DNA from: Microbacteriaceae bacterium | Lineage (GTDB): Bacteria > Actinomycetota > Actinomycetes > Actinomycetales > Microbacteriaceae | Reading direction: 5' to 3' | DNA: 64,000 bases | Assembly (NCBI GenBank): GCA_025465095.1 | Contig: JAODME010000013.1 | Coordinates: 1 to 64,000 of the forward strand | Shown: positions 55,945 to 64,000 of the stretch, in pieces | Layout: each line of letters starts with the position of its first letter | Numbering within the stretch: position 1 is the first letter of the stretch | Notes under the pieces: generated by a model | Told to the model about the DNA's origin: nothing | Databases searched by the model: none | What the model saw: the letters and a program-made list of their open reading frames with translations, nothing else | Made by a program: the position numbers and the translations under genes

Positions 55945-57276
55945 CTACCGCGGGGCCCTTGGTATCAGCACCCGCAGCACGAACCAGTTCTCTTCTGCGT
56001 GAATGGTCACAGACCCGTCATACTTGTCTGCCGTGTAACGGATGCTCCGGATGCCGTGGCCGTGATCGTCCCGATCAGCCTTTTTTGTGGCGAGCACACC
56101 GTCTTCGAACCGCAACTCTCCCTCGTAGTAGTTCTCGAAGCGAATCAGCACGAAATCGTTCTGCGCGAAGAGGGCCAGGCGGATCAGCCTGCGGTCGGGA
56201 TCATCCAGCGTCATGGTGCTCTCAATCGCGTTGTCGAGAGCGTTGCCGAATATTGTGCTGATATCCATTGCGTCGAGACCCTCGAGCGCAGTGCCGTCCG
56301 CGACGGCCGTGAGGGTGATGTTGTGCTCGGCGCAGTACATACTTTTGGCAGTGAGAATGGTGTCCAGCACCGTGTTGCCGGTCTTGTTGTGCGTCTCGTA
56401 CCCCTTGATGCTCCCCTCGAGCACATCGAGGTAGGCGGCCTTTTTCTCGGGATTGCTCTCAGCTCGGATGATGCCGATCTGATGTTTCATGTCGTGGTAC
56501 TTGCGGTTGACCATGTCTATGTTGCGCTTTGACAAGAGGTATTGGTCGTGCTGGCTGCGCAAGATGCTGTTCATCGCCTCCAGCTCAGCCTTGCCGCTGA
56601 TTTCGAGCCGCTGCTCCTGTTGAGCGTAGAGCGCCGCATAGCCGCAGAGGTTGACCAGGGTGCGGATGTAGAAGATTTCGGGGCTCAACCTGCCGCTGAA
56701 CGGGGTGTTGGCGTTCAGAAAGCTGAAGTTGCTCATCACGAAGGTGAGCAGGGCGGTCACGACCGCGCTGATCAGTTCCTTGGTCGTCGCGTTCAGCAGC
56801 CGGTTCTTCGGAAAGTGCCGCACCTCGAGGTAGTAGGCGCCGGTGAACGCCGCCCCATACACGCCGACGAGAAGCACCGCGTTCCAGAGCGGGTCGCCCT
56901 GTGTAGCCGGGGGATAGAAGTACACCTCCAGCTGCCACTGGAGCGAAGCGACCAGCTCGGCGAGGATGAAGGCCCGCGCTGTGAAGTAGCCGGCGTCGCG
57001 CAGCGAGATGCGAGTGACGCCGAGCAGCAGTGTGTACATGCCGGTGGCGGCGAGGGCCATACCGAGCGTCCAGAACTCGATCGGCAGCATGCCTGCCATC
57101 AGCTGGATGCCCACCAGGCCCGCCGCGCCGAGAGTGACCACCATCACCAGGTTCGCCGTGGGCAGGCGTTTACGCAGGATCAGAATGTAGACCATGCAGG
57201 CAGCCCATTCCGCCAGGCCGGTATACCCGCGGGGGATGTCTGGCAGGGTGTCCAGAAGCACCGGGGCGGAAATCAC
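55945..57276 (-). CDS. GHKL-type membrane sensor histidine kinase (AgrC/LytS-like)
   Basis: 443 residues. Six or so N-terminal helices (about 20-210) are followed by a linker coiled coil (LEAMNSILRSQHDQYLLSKRNIDMVNRK). The phospho-acceptor box HDMKHQIGIIRAE and a HATPase_c_5-type ATP domain (IFGNALDNAIESTM, DHGHGIRSIRYTADKYDGSVTI) complete it. This layout is typical of peptide- or stress-sensing kinases that partner LytTR regulators in Firmicutes, and is less common in Microbacteriaceae. The start overlaps the regulator gene by ATGA, so the two form a pair. Confidence 0.92.
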   Translation of the reverse strand: MISAPVLLDTLPDIPRGYTGLAEWAACMVYILILRKRLPTANLVMVVTLGAAGLVGIQLMAGMLPIEFWTLGMALAATGMYTLLLGVTRISLRDAGYFTARAFILAELVASLQWQLEVYFYPPATQGDPLWNAVLLVGVYGAAFTGAYYLEVRHFPKNRLLNATTKELISAVVTALLTFVMSNFSFLNANTPFSGRLSPEIFYIRTLVNLCGYAALYAQQEQRLEISGKAELEAMNSILRSQHDQYLLSKRNIDMVNRKYHDMKHQIGIIRAESNPEKKAAYLDVLEGSIKGYETHNKTGNTVLDTILTAKSMYCAEHNITLTAVADGTALEGLDAMDISTIFGNALDNAIESTMTLDDPDRRLIRLALFAQNDFVLIRFENYYEGELRFEDGVLATKKADRDDHGHGIRSIRYTADKYDGSVTIHAEENWFVLRVLIPRAPR

Positions 57277-57986
57277 GCGGATCGACCGCCGACGTAGTCG
57301 GTCAGCGCGTCGAGGAACGCCTTTTTGCGGGGCCGGCTGATTTGCAGCTCGCGACCGCCAACCAGTTGGCAGCTGTTCTGCTTGACACCGGTCACGTGCC
57401 GGAAATTCACCAGGTAGCAGCTGTTGCTGCGGAAGAAGTTGTTGCCGGCGAGCGTCGCCTCCATCTCTTTCAACGTTCCCACGAAGGAGTACTGCTTATC
57501 CAGCGTGTGTACGACCAAGCGATGCTTGACGCTCTCGAGATACACGATGCCCGCGACGTCCACCCTCGCCAACTCTCCGCCATGAGACAGCATGATCGAG
57601 TTGCGTTCCCGTTTGCTGGCACGTTCGATCGACCGGCGCAACTCCTGCGAGAAAGCGAAATACGGCACCGGCTTCAGCAGGTAGCTGAGGGCGTCGACCT
57701 CGTAGCCGCGGATGGCGAACTGGGCCATGTTGGTGATGAACACCAACACAACCTCGGGGTCGACCTCGCGGATGCGCCGGGCGGTCGAGAAACCGTCGAG
57801 ATGCTCCATCTCCACGTCGAGGAACACCACGTCGAAGACCGGGAGATAGGGTGAAGCGATGCCACGGCCATCGGTGAAAGTGCGGATCTCCAAGGTTTCG
57901 CCATGGTCCGCCTGGTAACGCGACAGATGATCGAGCAGCAACTGCATGCTTCGCGGCTCGTCCTCCACAATTGCTATGCGGATCAT
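57273..57986 (-). CDS. LytTR-family response regulator
   Basis: 237 residues. Receiver domain: acidic pocket VEDE (8-10), phospho-acceptor Asp57 in VVFLDVEMEHLDGF, and Lys105 in SYLLKPV. The C-terminal LytTR DNA-binding domain (about 130-232) carries IVYLESVKHRLVVHT, KEMEATLAGNNFFRSNSCYLVNFRHV and LQISRPRKKAFLDAL. It is the probable output of the downstream GHKL kinase. Likely targets are the neighbouring GH3/GT genes (inference). LytTR proteins bind paired direct repeats, but I did not find a convincing pair upstream of 48700 or 58154. Confidence 0.94.
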   Translation of the reverse strand: MIRIAIVEDEPRSMQLLLDHLSRYQADHGETLEIRTFTDGRGIASPYLPVFDVVFLDVEMEHLDGFSTARRIREVDPEVVLVFITNMAQFAIRGYEVDALSYLLKPVPYFAFSQELRRSIERASKRERNSIMLSHGGELARVDVAGIVYLESVKHRLVVHTLDKQYSFVGTLKEMEATLAGNNFFRSNSCYLVNFRHVTGVKQNSCQLVGGRELQISRPRKKAFLDALTDYVGGRSA

Positions 57987-58009
57987 AGTTCAGCTCATTC
58001 CTGGCTTGA

Positions 58010-59314
<1,305 letters not shown>

Positions 59315-59345
59315 GCCGACCTCGCGCCGCTAGGTTCGACCGCTT

Positions 59346-59719
59346 ATGCTGCGCGTGGTCATCGGTGCCCTGATTGCCGCGGTGGCGGTCTCGATCTTCG
59401 CGGTTGCGACGGCCTTCGACCAGTCTTCGCCATCGTCGGTTTCGCCGTATCCGCCTATCTGTTCGTGCTGGGCATCATCAAGATCTGGGAACCGTGCTCA
59501 TCCCGCTCGGCTACGCGCTCTTCACCCACTCGGCGACGGCCGCCAGCCGGAGGGCGGGCCCCGCGGTCATGTTCCGCCCGCAGGCAGAGGCGTATGCCGA
59601 CCGGGGCCACCCCTGCTCCTCCAATGGCCGAACTATGCGGATGGGACGGCGCTTCCCGCCGATGCAGGCGGCCCGACTTCACCGGCGTGCTCGGCTACGA
59701 CGAATGGGCCACGGGGTGA
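59346..59719 (+). pseudogene. Frameshifted remnant of a small membrane protein
   Basis: No single frame gives a sensible protein, but consecutive pieces in different frames do. MLRVVIGALIAAVAVSIFAVATAF is in the first frame. AIVGFAVSAYLFVLGIIKIWE is in the next (about 59418-59490). VLIPLGYALFTHSATAASR is in the third (about 59493-59550). They read like helices of one membrane protein broken by at least two indels. Family not recognised; real decay versus sequence error cannot be separated here. Confidence 0.5.
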
Positions 59720-59761
59720 AGCGCCCCGTGATCCCTGGCGCCCGCTGAACCGGGCACGACA

Positions 59762-59767
59762 TACGCT
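59762..59767 (+). promoter_or_regulatory. -10 hexamer, probable leaderless start
   Basis: TACGCT ends 6 nt before the ATG at 59774, with no Shine-Dalgarno. Confidence 0.4.
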
Positions 59768-59773
59768 GAACTC

Positions 59774-61003
59774 ATGAGACTCACCCGGTTCGCTCGACGG
59801 GTGACCGGTCAGGGAGTACCCGCACGACCGCGCCTGTCCCGAGACGTGCACGTGCTCGGCGTGATCGCGTTCTTCGTCATGGTGGGCTTCGGCGTGGTGA
59901 TTCCTGTGCTGCCCGTGTACGCGCGCAGCTTCGGGGTCGGTTACATCGAGGTGGGTGCTGTCATCTCCGCGTTCGCGCTGATGCGCCTCATCTCGAGCCC
60001 GTTCGTGGGGCGCCTCATCGACTGGGCCGGCGAACGCACGGTCCTCGCGGTCGGGATCGGTATCGTCGCGCTCTCGAGCGGACTCGTCGGAATTGCCCAG
60101 GACTACCCCCAACTGCTTCTGCTGCGAGGAGCAGGGGGTGTCGGATCGGCGATGTTCAGCGTCTCGGCGATGACGCTGCTGCTCGGGTCGACCTCGCCGA
60201 ACTTCCGTGCAAGGGCAATGGGCTTCTACCAGGGCGGCTTCCTCATCGGCGGAATGGCCGGTCCGGCGATCGGTGGTCTCCTCGCGACGATCTCGTTGAC
60301 GGCGCCGTTTTTCTTCTACGCGGGGACGCTGGCCGTCGCTGGGCTGATCGGGCTCATCATGCTTCACTCCGACGCCGAACGAGCGGCCGCGAGGGTCGAT
60401 CCGTCCGCGCGGACGCCCTTCCGGGAGGTGGTGCGCGACCGCCGGTTCCGGGCGGCGTGCATCGCCAACTTCTCCCAGGGCTGGACCTCCTTCGGGGTTC
60501 GGGCTGCGCTGATCCCGCTGCTCGTCGTCGAGGTTTTGAGGGAACCGACAGTCTGGACGGGGATCGCCTTCGCGTGTGCGGCCGTCGCGCAGACCCTCGC
60601 AATCGCACCGGCCGCCAGGTTCGTCGACACAGTCGGCCGCAAGCCAGCCATCGTCGGCGCCTTCGCGATCGCCGCGGCAACGATATTCGCGGTGCCATTC
60701 GCGCCCAACGTCGTCGTTCTCACTGTGCTGTTATGCCTCTACGGTGTGATGGCGGCGTTCATGGGGACCGCCCCCGCCGCCGCGGTAGGGGATGCCGCAG
60801 GAGCCGGAGGAGGGCGCCCCGTCGCCGTGTTCTCGATGTTCTCCGACTTCGGCGCGATCGTCGGTCCACTTGTGGCTGGTTTCCTCGCCGACACCGTCTC
60901 CTACGAAGTGGCCTTTGCCGTCGGCGCGCTGTTCCTCCTCGCGACCTCGGTGTACGCGCTGCGGATGCCCGGAGGAGTCCCAGTACATGAAACGCGCGCC
61001 TAG
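59774..61003 (+). CDS. Major facilitator superfamily drug-type transporter
   Basis: 409 residues, 12 predicted helices. MFS landmarks are the loop 2-3 motif SPFVGRLIDWAGERTVL, the antiporter-type segment GAGGVGSAMFSVSAMTLL and its GMAGPAIGGLL continuation, and the second-half loop RFVDTVGRKPAIVG. The pattern resembles multidrug or sugar efflux permeases of the TetA/MdtG kind. The substrate is unknown. The start is set by a -10 element 6 nt upstream of ATG. Confidence 0.9.
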   Translation: MRLTRFARRVTGQGVPARPRLSRDVHVLGVIAFFVMVGFGVVIPVLPVYARSFGVGYIEVGAVISAFALMRLISSPFVGRLIDWAGERTVLAVGIGIVALSSGLVGIAQDYPQLLLLRGAGGVGSAMFSVSAMTLLLGSTSPNFRARAMGFYQGGFLIGGMAGPAIGGLLATISLTAPFFFYAGTLAVAGLIGLIMLHSDAERAAARVDPSARTPFREVVRDRRFRAACIANFSQGWTSFGVRAALIPLLVVEVLREPTVWTGIAFACAAVAQTLAIAPAARFVDTVGRKPAIVGAFAIAAATIFAVPFAPNVVVLTVLLCLYGVMAAFMGTAPAAAVGDAAGAGGGRPVAVFSMFSDFGAIVGPLVAGFLADTVSYEVAFAVGALFLLATSVYALRMPGGVPVHETRA

Positions 61004-61099
61004 TCCTGCTCGCGCACCGGAACGAAAACGAATGCCGTGCGCGGTGCCGCCTTCGAAGGCCGTGCGGCAAAGTCGAGGGCGGTCTTCCTCCCCCAACTA

Positions 61100-61128
61100 T
61101 AGACAGTTTCACTATCGATAGTTACTCT
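61100..61128 (+). promoter_or_regulatory. MerR-type promoter/operator
   Basis: TAGACA (61100-61105) and TACTCT (61123-61128) are separated by 17 bp. The perfect palindrome ACTATCGATAGT (61111-61122) fills most of the spacer. The -10 ends 6 nt before the merR ATG, so the mRNA is probably leaderless. A dyad between -35 and -10 is the expected position for a MerR-family regulator, though the classical spacer is 19 bp. Confidence 0.6.
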
Positions 61129-61134
61129 ATCTGA

Positions 61135-61809
61135 ATGCGCATATCGGAACTCAGCACGGCCAGCGGCGTGACCATTCCCACCATCAAGTTCTACCTTCGC
61201 GAAAATCTCCTTCCATCGGGCGAGGCGACGAGCGCCAATCAAGCGAGGTACGACGAGAGCCACGTCAAACGCCTCACGCTCATTCGCGCGCTGCTCGAAA
61301 TCGGTGGTCTCTCCGTGGCCGCCGCCAGGGACGTGATCGACGCGGTCGACAACGCCGACCTTCCACTCAATCAAGTCTTCGGAATCGCCCAGCGCGCGAT
61401 ATCCGGTTCCAACTTGTCCACGAACAGCGCGTCCGCGGAAAGCCGCGCCAGGGTGGCCTCCGTCCTCACCGAGCGCAAATGGCACGTGACGGACGATAAT
61501 CCGGGGCTCGCGGGAGCGGCGAAGGTGCTCGACCGATTCAGTGCGCTCGGGCATCCTGAACTCATCGATCTCATCGACGACTATGCGCTCGCCGCCGACA
61601 TCGTCGCCAGAGCAGATCTCCGGGTCGTCGGAAAACAGCCGAATGTCGCGGCGATGGCCGAGACCGTCGTCGCGGGAACCGTCCTCGGCGATGCGGTGTT
61701 CGCCGCGCTGCGCCGGATCGCGCAAGAGCACGTGAGCTCCGAGATGCACCCGGCGCCACATCCACTATCCCAAGCCCCGGCATCGATACCCGACAGGCGG
61801 AAGTCTTGA
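61135..61809 (+). CDS. MerR-family transcriptional regulator
   Basis: 224 residues. N-terminal winged HTH: MRISELSTASGVTIPTIKFYLRENLLPSGEATSANQARYDESHVKRLTLIRALLEIGGLSVAAARDVIDAVD. The C-terminal region of about 130 residues is helical with no cysteine cluster, arguing against a metal sensor; a hydrophobic or small-molecule ligand is more likely. It overlaps the membrane protein downstream by TTGA, so that gene is the probable regulated partner. Autoregulation is suggested by the palindrome in its own promoter. Confidence 0.92.
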   Translation: MRISELSTASGVTIPTIKFYLRENLLPSGEATSANQARYDESHVKRLTLIRALLEIGGLSVAAARDVIDAVDNADLPLNQVFGIAQRAISGSNLSTNSASAESRARVASVLTERKWHVTDDNPGLAGAAKVLDRFSALGHPELIDLIDDYALAADIVARADLRVVGKQPNVAAMAETVVAGTVLGDAVFAALRRIAQEHVSSEMHPAPHPLSQAPASIPDRRKS

Positions 61810-62795
61810 CTGCATTCACGATCGGGCTTCCGCAAAACGTTTCATGGCACAGGCCGCTGCTCTGGCTCGCCGCGGCGATGGGCGCGCTCACCCTGTTCGC
61901 ACTCATCGCCCGCTTCGTCGATCCACGCGAGATCAGCGGTGCCAACGGGTGGGATAAGCCTCTGAAGTTCGCCGTGTCAACCCTGATCTACTCCGTCACG
62001 TGGTCGTGGTTGATCGGGCAGCTGCGCACCGCGCGCAAGGCGGCGTCGATCCTCGGCGACGTGATCGCTGTAGCTCTGTTCGTCGAGCTCGTGATTATCA
62101 CCGGCGCCTCAGCGATCGGCACGACAAGCCACTACAACCTCACGAGCCCGCTGAGCGCGACCCTCTGGACGGTCATGGCGTTCTCGATCGTGGTGTTGTG
62201 GATGGCAACGTTCGTGGTGAGCATCGTCCTGTTCCGCAACCGGCTCGGTGATCGGGCGCGCACTCTCGCGATCCGGCTCGGAGCCCTCATCGCCGTCCTC
62301 GGGCTCGGGCTCGGCTTCCTCATGACGAGCCCGACCGCGCAGCAACTCGACGACTTTCGAGGCGTCGCCGGCGCGCACACGGTGGGCATCGCCGATGGCG
62401 GGCCCGGCCTGCCGATCCTCGGCTGGAGCACGGTAGCCGGCGACCTGCGCATCCCGCACTTCGTCGGCATGCACGCGCTGCAGGTGATTCCGATCGCGCT
62501 AATCCTGATCGAGATCGCGGCGCGGCGCGTCGCCGTGCTGCGCGATGTAGGGGTCAGGAGCAGGCTCGTCGGCATCCTCTCCGGCGGCTACCTCGGCGCC
62601 CTTGCGCTCGTCACCTGGCAGTCGCTACGAGGGCAGTCGATCGTGCAGCCGGATGCCCTAACTCTCATCGCGGGAGCCGCAGTGCTGGCCGCGGTGCTCG
62701 GCGCTGTCGGGATCGTGCTCGGCCGGGCCACGCTGACAGCGCGGCCCATCGCGAAATCGAGGAGAGCCCGGCTTGAGGATTCGGTCCTGGGCTAG
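61806..62795 (+). CDS. Multi-pass membrane protein of unknown function
   Basis: 329 residues with about eight helices. Start is TTG inside the merR stop (TTGA), a rare start codon that implies tight translational coupling. Notable segments: FVDPREISGANGWDKPLKFAVS, a GASAIGTTSHYNLTSPLSA stretch, and DLRIPHFVGMHALQVIPIALIL with His residues on helices. The pattern GWDKPLKFAVS and HFVGMHALQ occurs in proteins I recall only as hypothetical membrane proteins. A redox or haem role for the histidines would be speculation. Confidence 0.75.
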   Translation: MTAFTIGLPQNVSWHRPLLWLAAAMGALTLFALIARFVDPREISGANGWDKPLKFAVSTLIYSVTWSWLIGQLRTARKAASILGDVIAVALFVELVIITGASAIGTTSHYNLTSPLSATLWTVMAFSIVVLWMATFVVSIVLFRNRLGDRARTLAIRLGALIAVLGLGLGFLMTSPTAQQLDDFRGVAGAHTVGIADGGPGLPILGWSTVAGDLRIPHFVGMHALQVIPIALILIEIAARRVAVLRDVGVRSRLVGILSGGYLGALALVTWQSLRGQSIVQPDALTLIAGAAVLAAVLGAVGIVLGRATLTARPIAKSRRARLEDSVLG

Positions 62796-62804
62796 GTCGG
62801 CACC

Positions 62805-63443
62805 CTACAGGTCGATCGACTCGCCCGGCTCGAGGGCGAAGAACTGACCGCCGTGCTTGGTCGTCTCCGCCTCGATTCGACCGTTTGACATGCCCTTGCC
62901 CGCGACCGACAGCACCATCTCGTGCACCGGGAAACTTCTCTTCGGCTTCACGGCGCTGACATAGTCGATCACCTCGCCGATCTTCAGCCAAGGGGCGCCT
63001 GCGGGAACCGCAAGGGTGCCCACTTCCACACCATCGGGAATGGAGTAGGAGTCACCCGCGTAATACAGCTCCTCGTTGACGAGCACGCCCACGTTGTCGA
63101 TGATCGGGATGGAGCGGTGGATCTCGGCATGCTTTCCGCCGAAGAACCGCAGCGCGAAATTGCCGACCTCAAGCGCGTCGCCGGCGGCGACCACCCTCAC
63201 GTCGAACTCCGTCGCCGCAGCGGCGACGCCCGCGGGGCCCAAGATGCGCGCGTCGGGATTGACGTCGAGGATGCGGCGAAGATGCTCCGGAGTCCAGTGG
63301 TCGGGATGCTCGTGAGTGATCACGATGGCGACGACACCACGCGCGTCCTCAAGCGGCAGGGTGAACGAGCCCGGGTCGATGATGAGGGTGTCGCCGGACA
63401 TTTCGAGAAGCAGGCAGGAGTGCTCGCGTTTGGTCAGCTTCAT
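62805..63443 (-). CDS. MBL-fold metallohydrolase (UlaG-like)
   Basis: 212 residues from ATG 63443 (MKLTKREHSCLLLEMSGDTLIIDPGSF). The metal motif THEHPDHW replaces the canonical HxHxDH with HEHPDH, as in many UlaG-like or L-ascorbate-lactonase-like proteins. Further ligands are in GGKHAEIH, YYAGDSYSIPDG (Asp) and FPVHEMVL. Substrate unknown. The frame is open far upstream but crosses the tRNA-Glu, so the longer form is rejected; a TAGGAT -10 lies 7 nt before the chosen ATG. Confidence 0.88.
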   Translation of the reverse strand: MKLTKREHSCLLLEMSGDTLIIDPGSFTLPLEDARGVVAIVITHEHPDHWTPEHLRRILDVNPDARILGPAGVAAAATEFDVRVVAAGDALEVGNFALRFFGGKHAEIHRSIPIIDNVGVLVNEELYYAGDSYSIPDGVEVGTLAVPAGAPWLKIGEVIDYVSAVKPKRSFPVHEMVLSVAGKGMSNGRIEAETTKHGGQFFALEPGESIDL

Positions 63444-63450
63444 GGAGGCG

Positions 63451-63456
63451 ATCCTA
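63451..63456 (-). promoter_or_regulatory. -10 hexamer, probable leaderless start
   Basis: TAGGAT on the minus strand ends 7 nt before the ATG at 63443. Confidence 0.4.
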
Positions 63457-63596
63457 GCCCTGGTGCACGGCCGGGAACTGTGACGACGACGAGAATTCAG
63501 GCGGCCGGTGCCGTCGCGGACGGCGGCGCTCTCCAATCGCAGTCGCCATCCGATCCGGATCCGCAGCGGCCGCGGCGTGCGCAGCCCGGGGCTGGT

Positions 63597-63626
63597 TTGG
63601 CGCGTTCCCGCAGCGTGTGGCATACT
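63597..63626 (+). promoter_or_regulatory. Promoter of tRNA-Glu
   Basis: TTGGCG (63597-63602) and CATACT (63621-63626) with an 18-bp spacer. The predicted start is about 12 nt before the mature tRNA. Confidence 0.5.
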
Positions 63627-63644
63627 CGATGAGTTGTGCACTGC

Positions 63645-63717
63645 GGCCCCATCGTATAGCGGCCTAGTACGCTGCCCTCTCACGGCGGTAACACGGGTTC
63701 GAATCCCGTTGGGGTCA
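63645..63717 (+). tRNA. tRNA-Glu (anticodon CTC)
   Basis: 73 nt. Acceptor GGCCCCA pairs with TGGGGTC (one G-U). Anticodon stem CTGCC/GGCGG around CTCTCAC (anticodon CTC). T arm ACGGGTTCGAATCCCGT, discriminator A, and no encoded CCA. Confidence 0.96.
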
Positions 63718-63721
63718 CAAC

Positions 63722-63760
63722 AGCCCGGCTCCCAGTTCCTTCTGGGTGCCGGGCTTTTTT
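63722..63760 (+). terminator. Intrinsic terminator after tRNA-Glu
   Basis: AGCCCGGC and CCCAG pair with CTGGG and GCCGGGCT, with a T-T mismatch between the two helices and a TTCCTT loop. A run of T follows to 63760. Confidence 0.92.
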
Positions 63761-63843
63761 CTTTCCATAGCGCCATCCATTCGCTAGTGGCACGATGAAG
63801 AACGGGCTCGCTGAACCGAGCCGACGCGAAGGGGAGAGTGATC

Positions 63844-64000
63844 ATGACCGACAGCAAGGGCACCGAGAAGAAGAACGGCCTGGGGGAAGAGGGCACCATT
63901 CCTCCCGCGGAAGACGGCGTGGCGGCCGGCGTGGGAGATGGCGAGACCCAGTTCGAGCCGGAGGAAGACCCGGAAGGGGCGGCCGCCGACGACCAGGACC
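63844..64000 (+). CDS. Acidic hypothetical protein, 3'-truncated
   Basis: The frame runs off the right edge after 52 codons. The visible part (MTDSKGTEKKNGLGEEGTI, then PPAEDGVAAGVGDGETQFEP) is highly acidic, lacks hydrophobic stretches and looks disordered. AAGGGGAGAG lies 6-14 nt before the ATG, supporting a real start. No family can be assigned from this portion. Confidence 0.6.
   Translation, partial: MTDSKGTEKKNGLGEEGTIPPAEDGVAAGVGDGETQFEPEEDPEGAAADDQD

Noticed and set aside
63444-63899. N-terminal extension of the MBL-fold protein
   Set aside because: The extension would translate through the antisense of tRNA-Glu and its terminator. The family N-terminus and a -10 element fit ATG 63443.

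Overview
The window is a 64 kb piece of chromosome from a high-GC Gram-positive actinobacterium, most likely a member of Microbacteriaceae (inference). Supporting signs are the high GC third positions, many GTG starts and start/stop overlaps, a WhiB1-type iron-sulphur protein, a PdtaS-type cytosolic histidine kinase, an Rv3235-family gene beside secA, a DUF6458 protein, UDP-galactopyranose mutase, a seven-domain Mrp antiporter, and the dispersed repeat with GGTTGAGTAG and CGTATCGAAA that I associate with this family.

Layout. 1-8 kb: the 3' part of secA, conserved actinobacterial hypotheticals, an orphan SAF/CpaE-like ATPase pair, pdtaS and whiB1. 8-16 kb: bcp, tRNA-Lys, then an ethanolamine-type permease divergent from an operon of glutamine-synthetase-like enzyme, class I amidotransferase, aldehyde dehydrogenase, short-chain dehydrogenase and FadR-type regulator. 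This set fits a gamma-glutamylation route for an amine or amino alcohol. 16.6-22 kb: TetR with tandem palindromic operators, an MMPL transporter interrupted by an in-frame TAA and carrying a degenerate ABC-ATPase-like C-terminus, and a YhgE/Pip membrane protein. 22-31 kb: otsA-otsB (trehalose) and a complete mrpA(B)CDEFG operon. 31-46 kb: amino-acid biosynthesis core (ilvD, ilvB, ilvN, ilvC, serA, leuB, ilvE) plus a FAH-family hydrolase, a YeiH-type transporter, gltX and a thioredoxin-reductase-like flavoprotein. 46.5-48 kb: two unrecognised secreted or anchored proteins and tRNA-Gln.

48.7-58 kb looks like an acquired accessory block. It holds a circularly permuted, doubly membrane-anchored GH3 enzyme, a conventional GH3 enzyme, a GtrA-like protein, a family 2 glycosyltransferase, and a GHKL histidine kinase/LytTR response regulator pair of a type commoner in Firmicutes and bifidobacteria. 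glf follows. 59-64 kb: a decayed membrane-protein gene, an MFS transporter, a MerR regulator coupled to a membrane protein, an MBL-fold hydrolase, tRNA-Glu and a truncated acidic protein.

A recurring feature is a -10-like hexamer ending only 6-8 nt before the start codon at about a dozen genes, which suggests many leaderless mRNAs. All functional calls come from reading the translated sequence; no database search was run.
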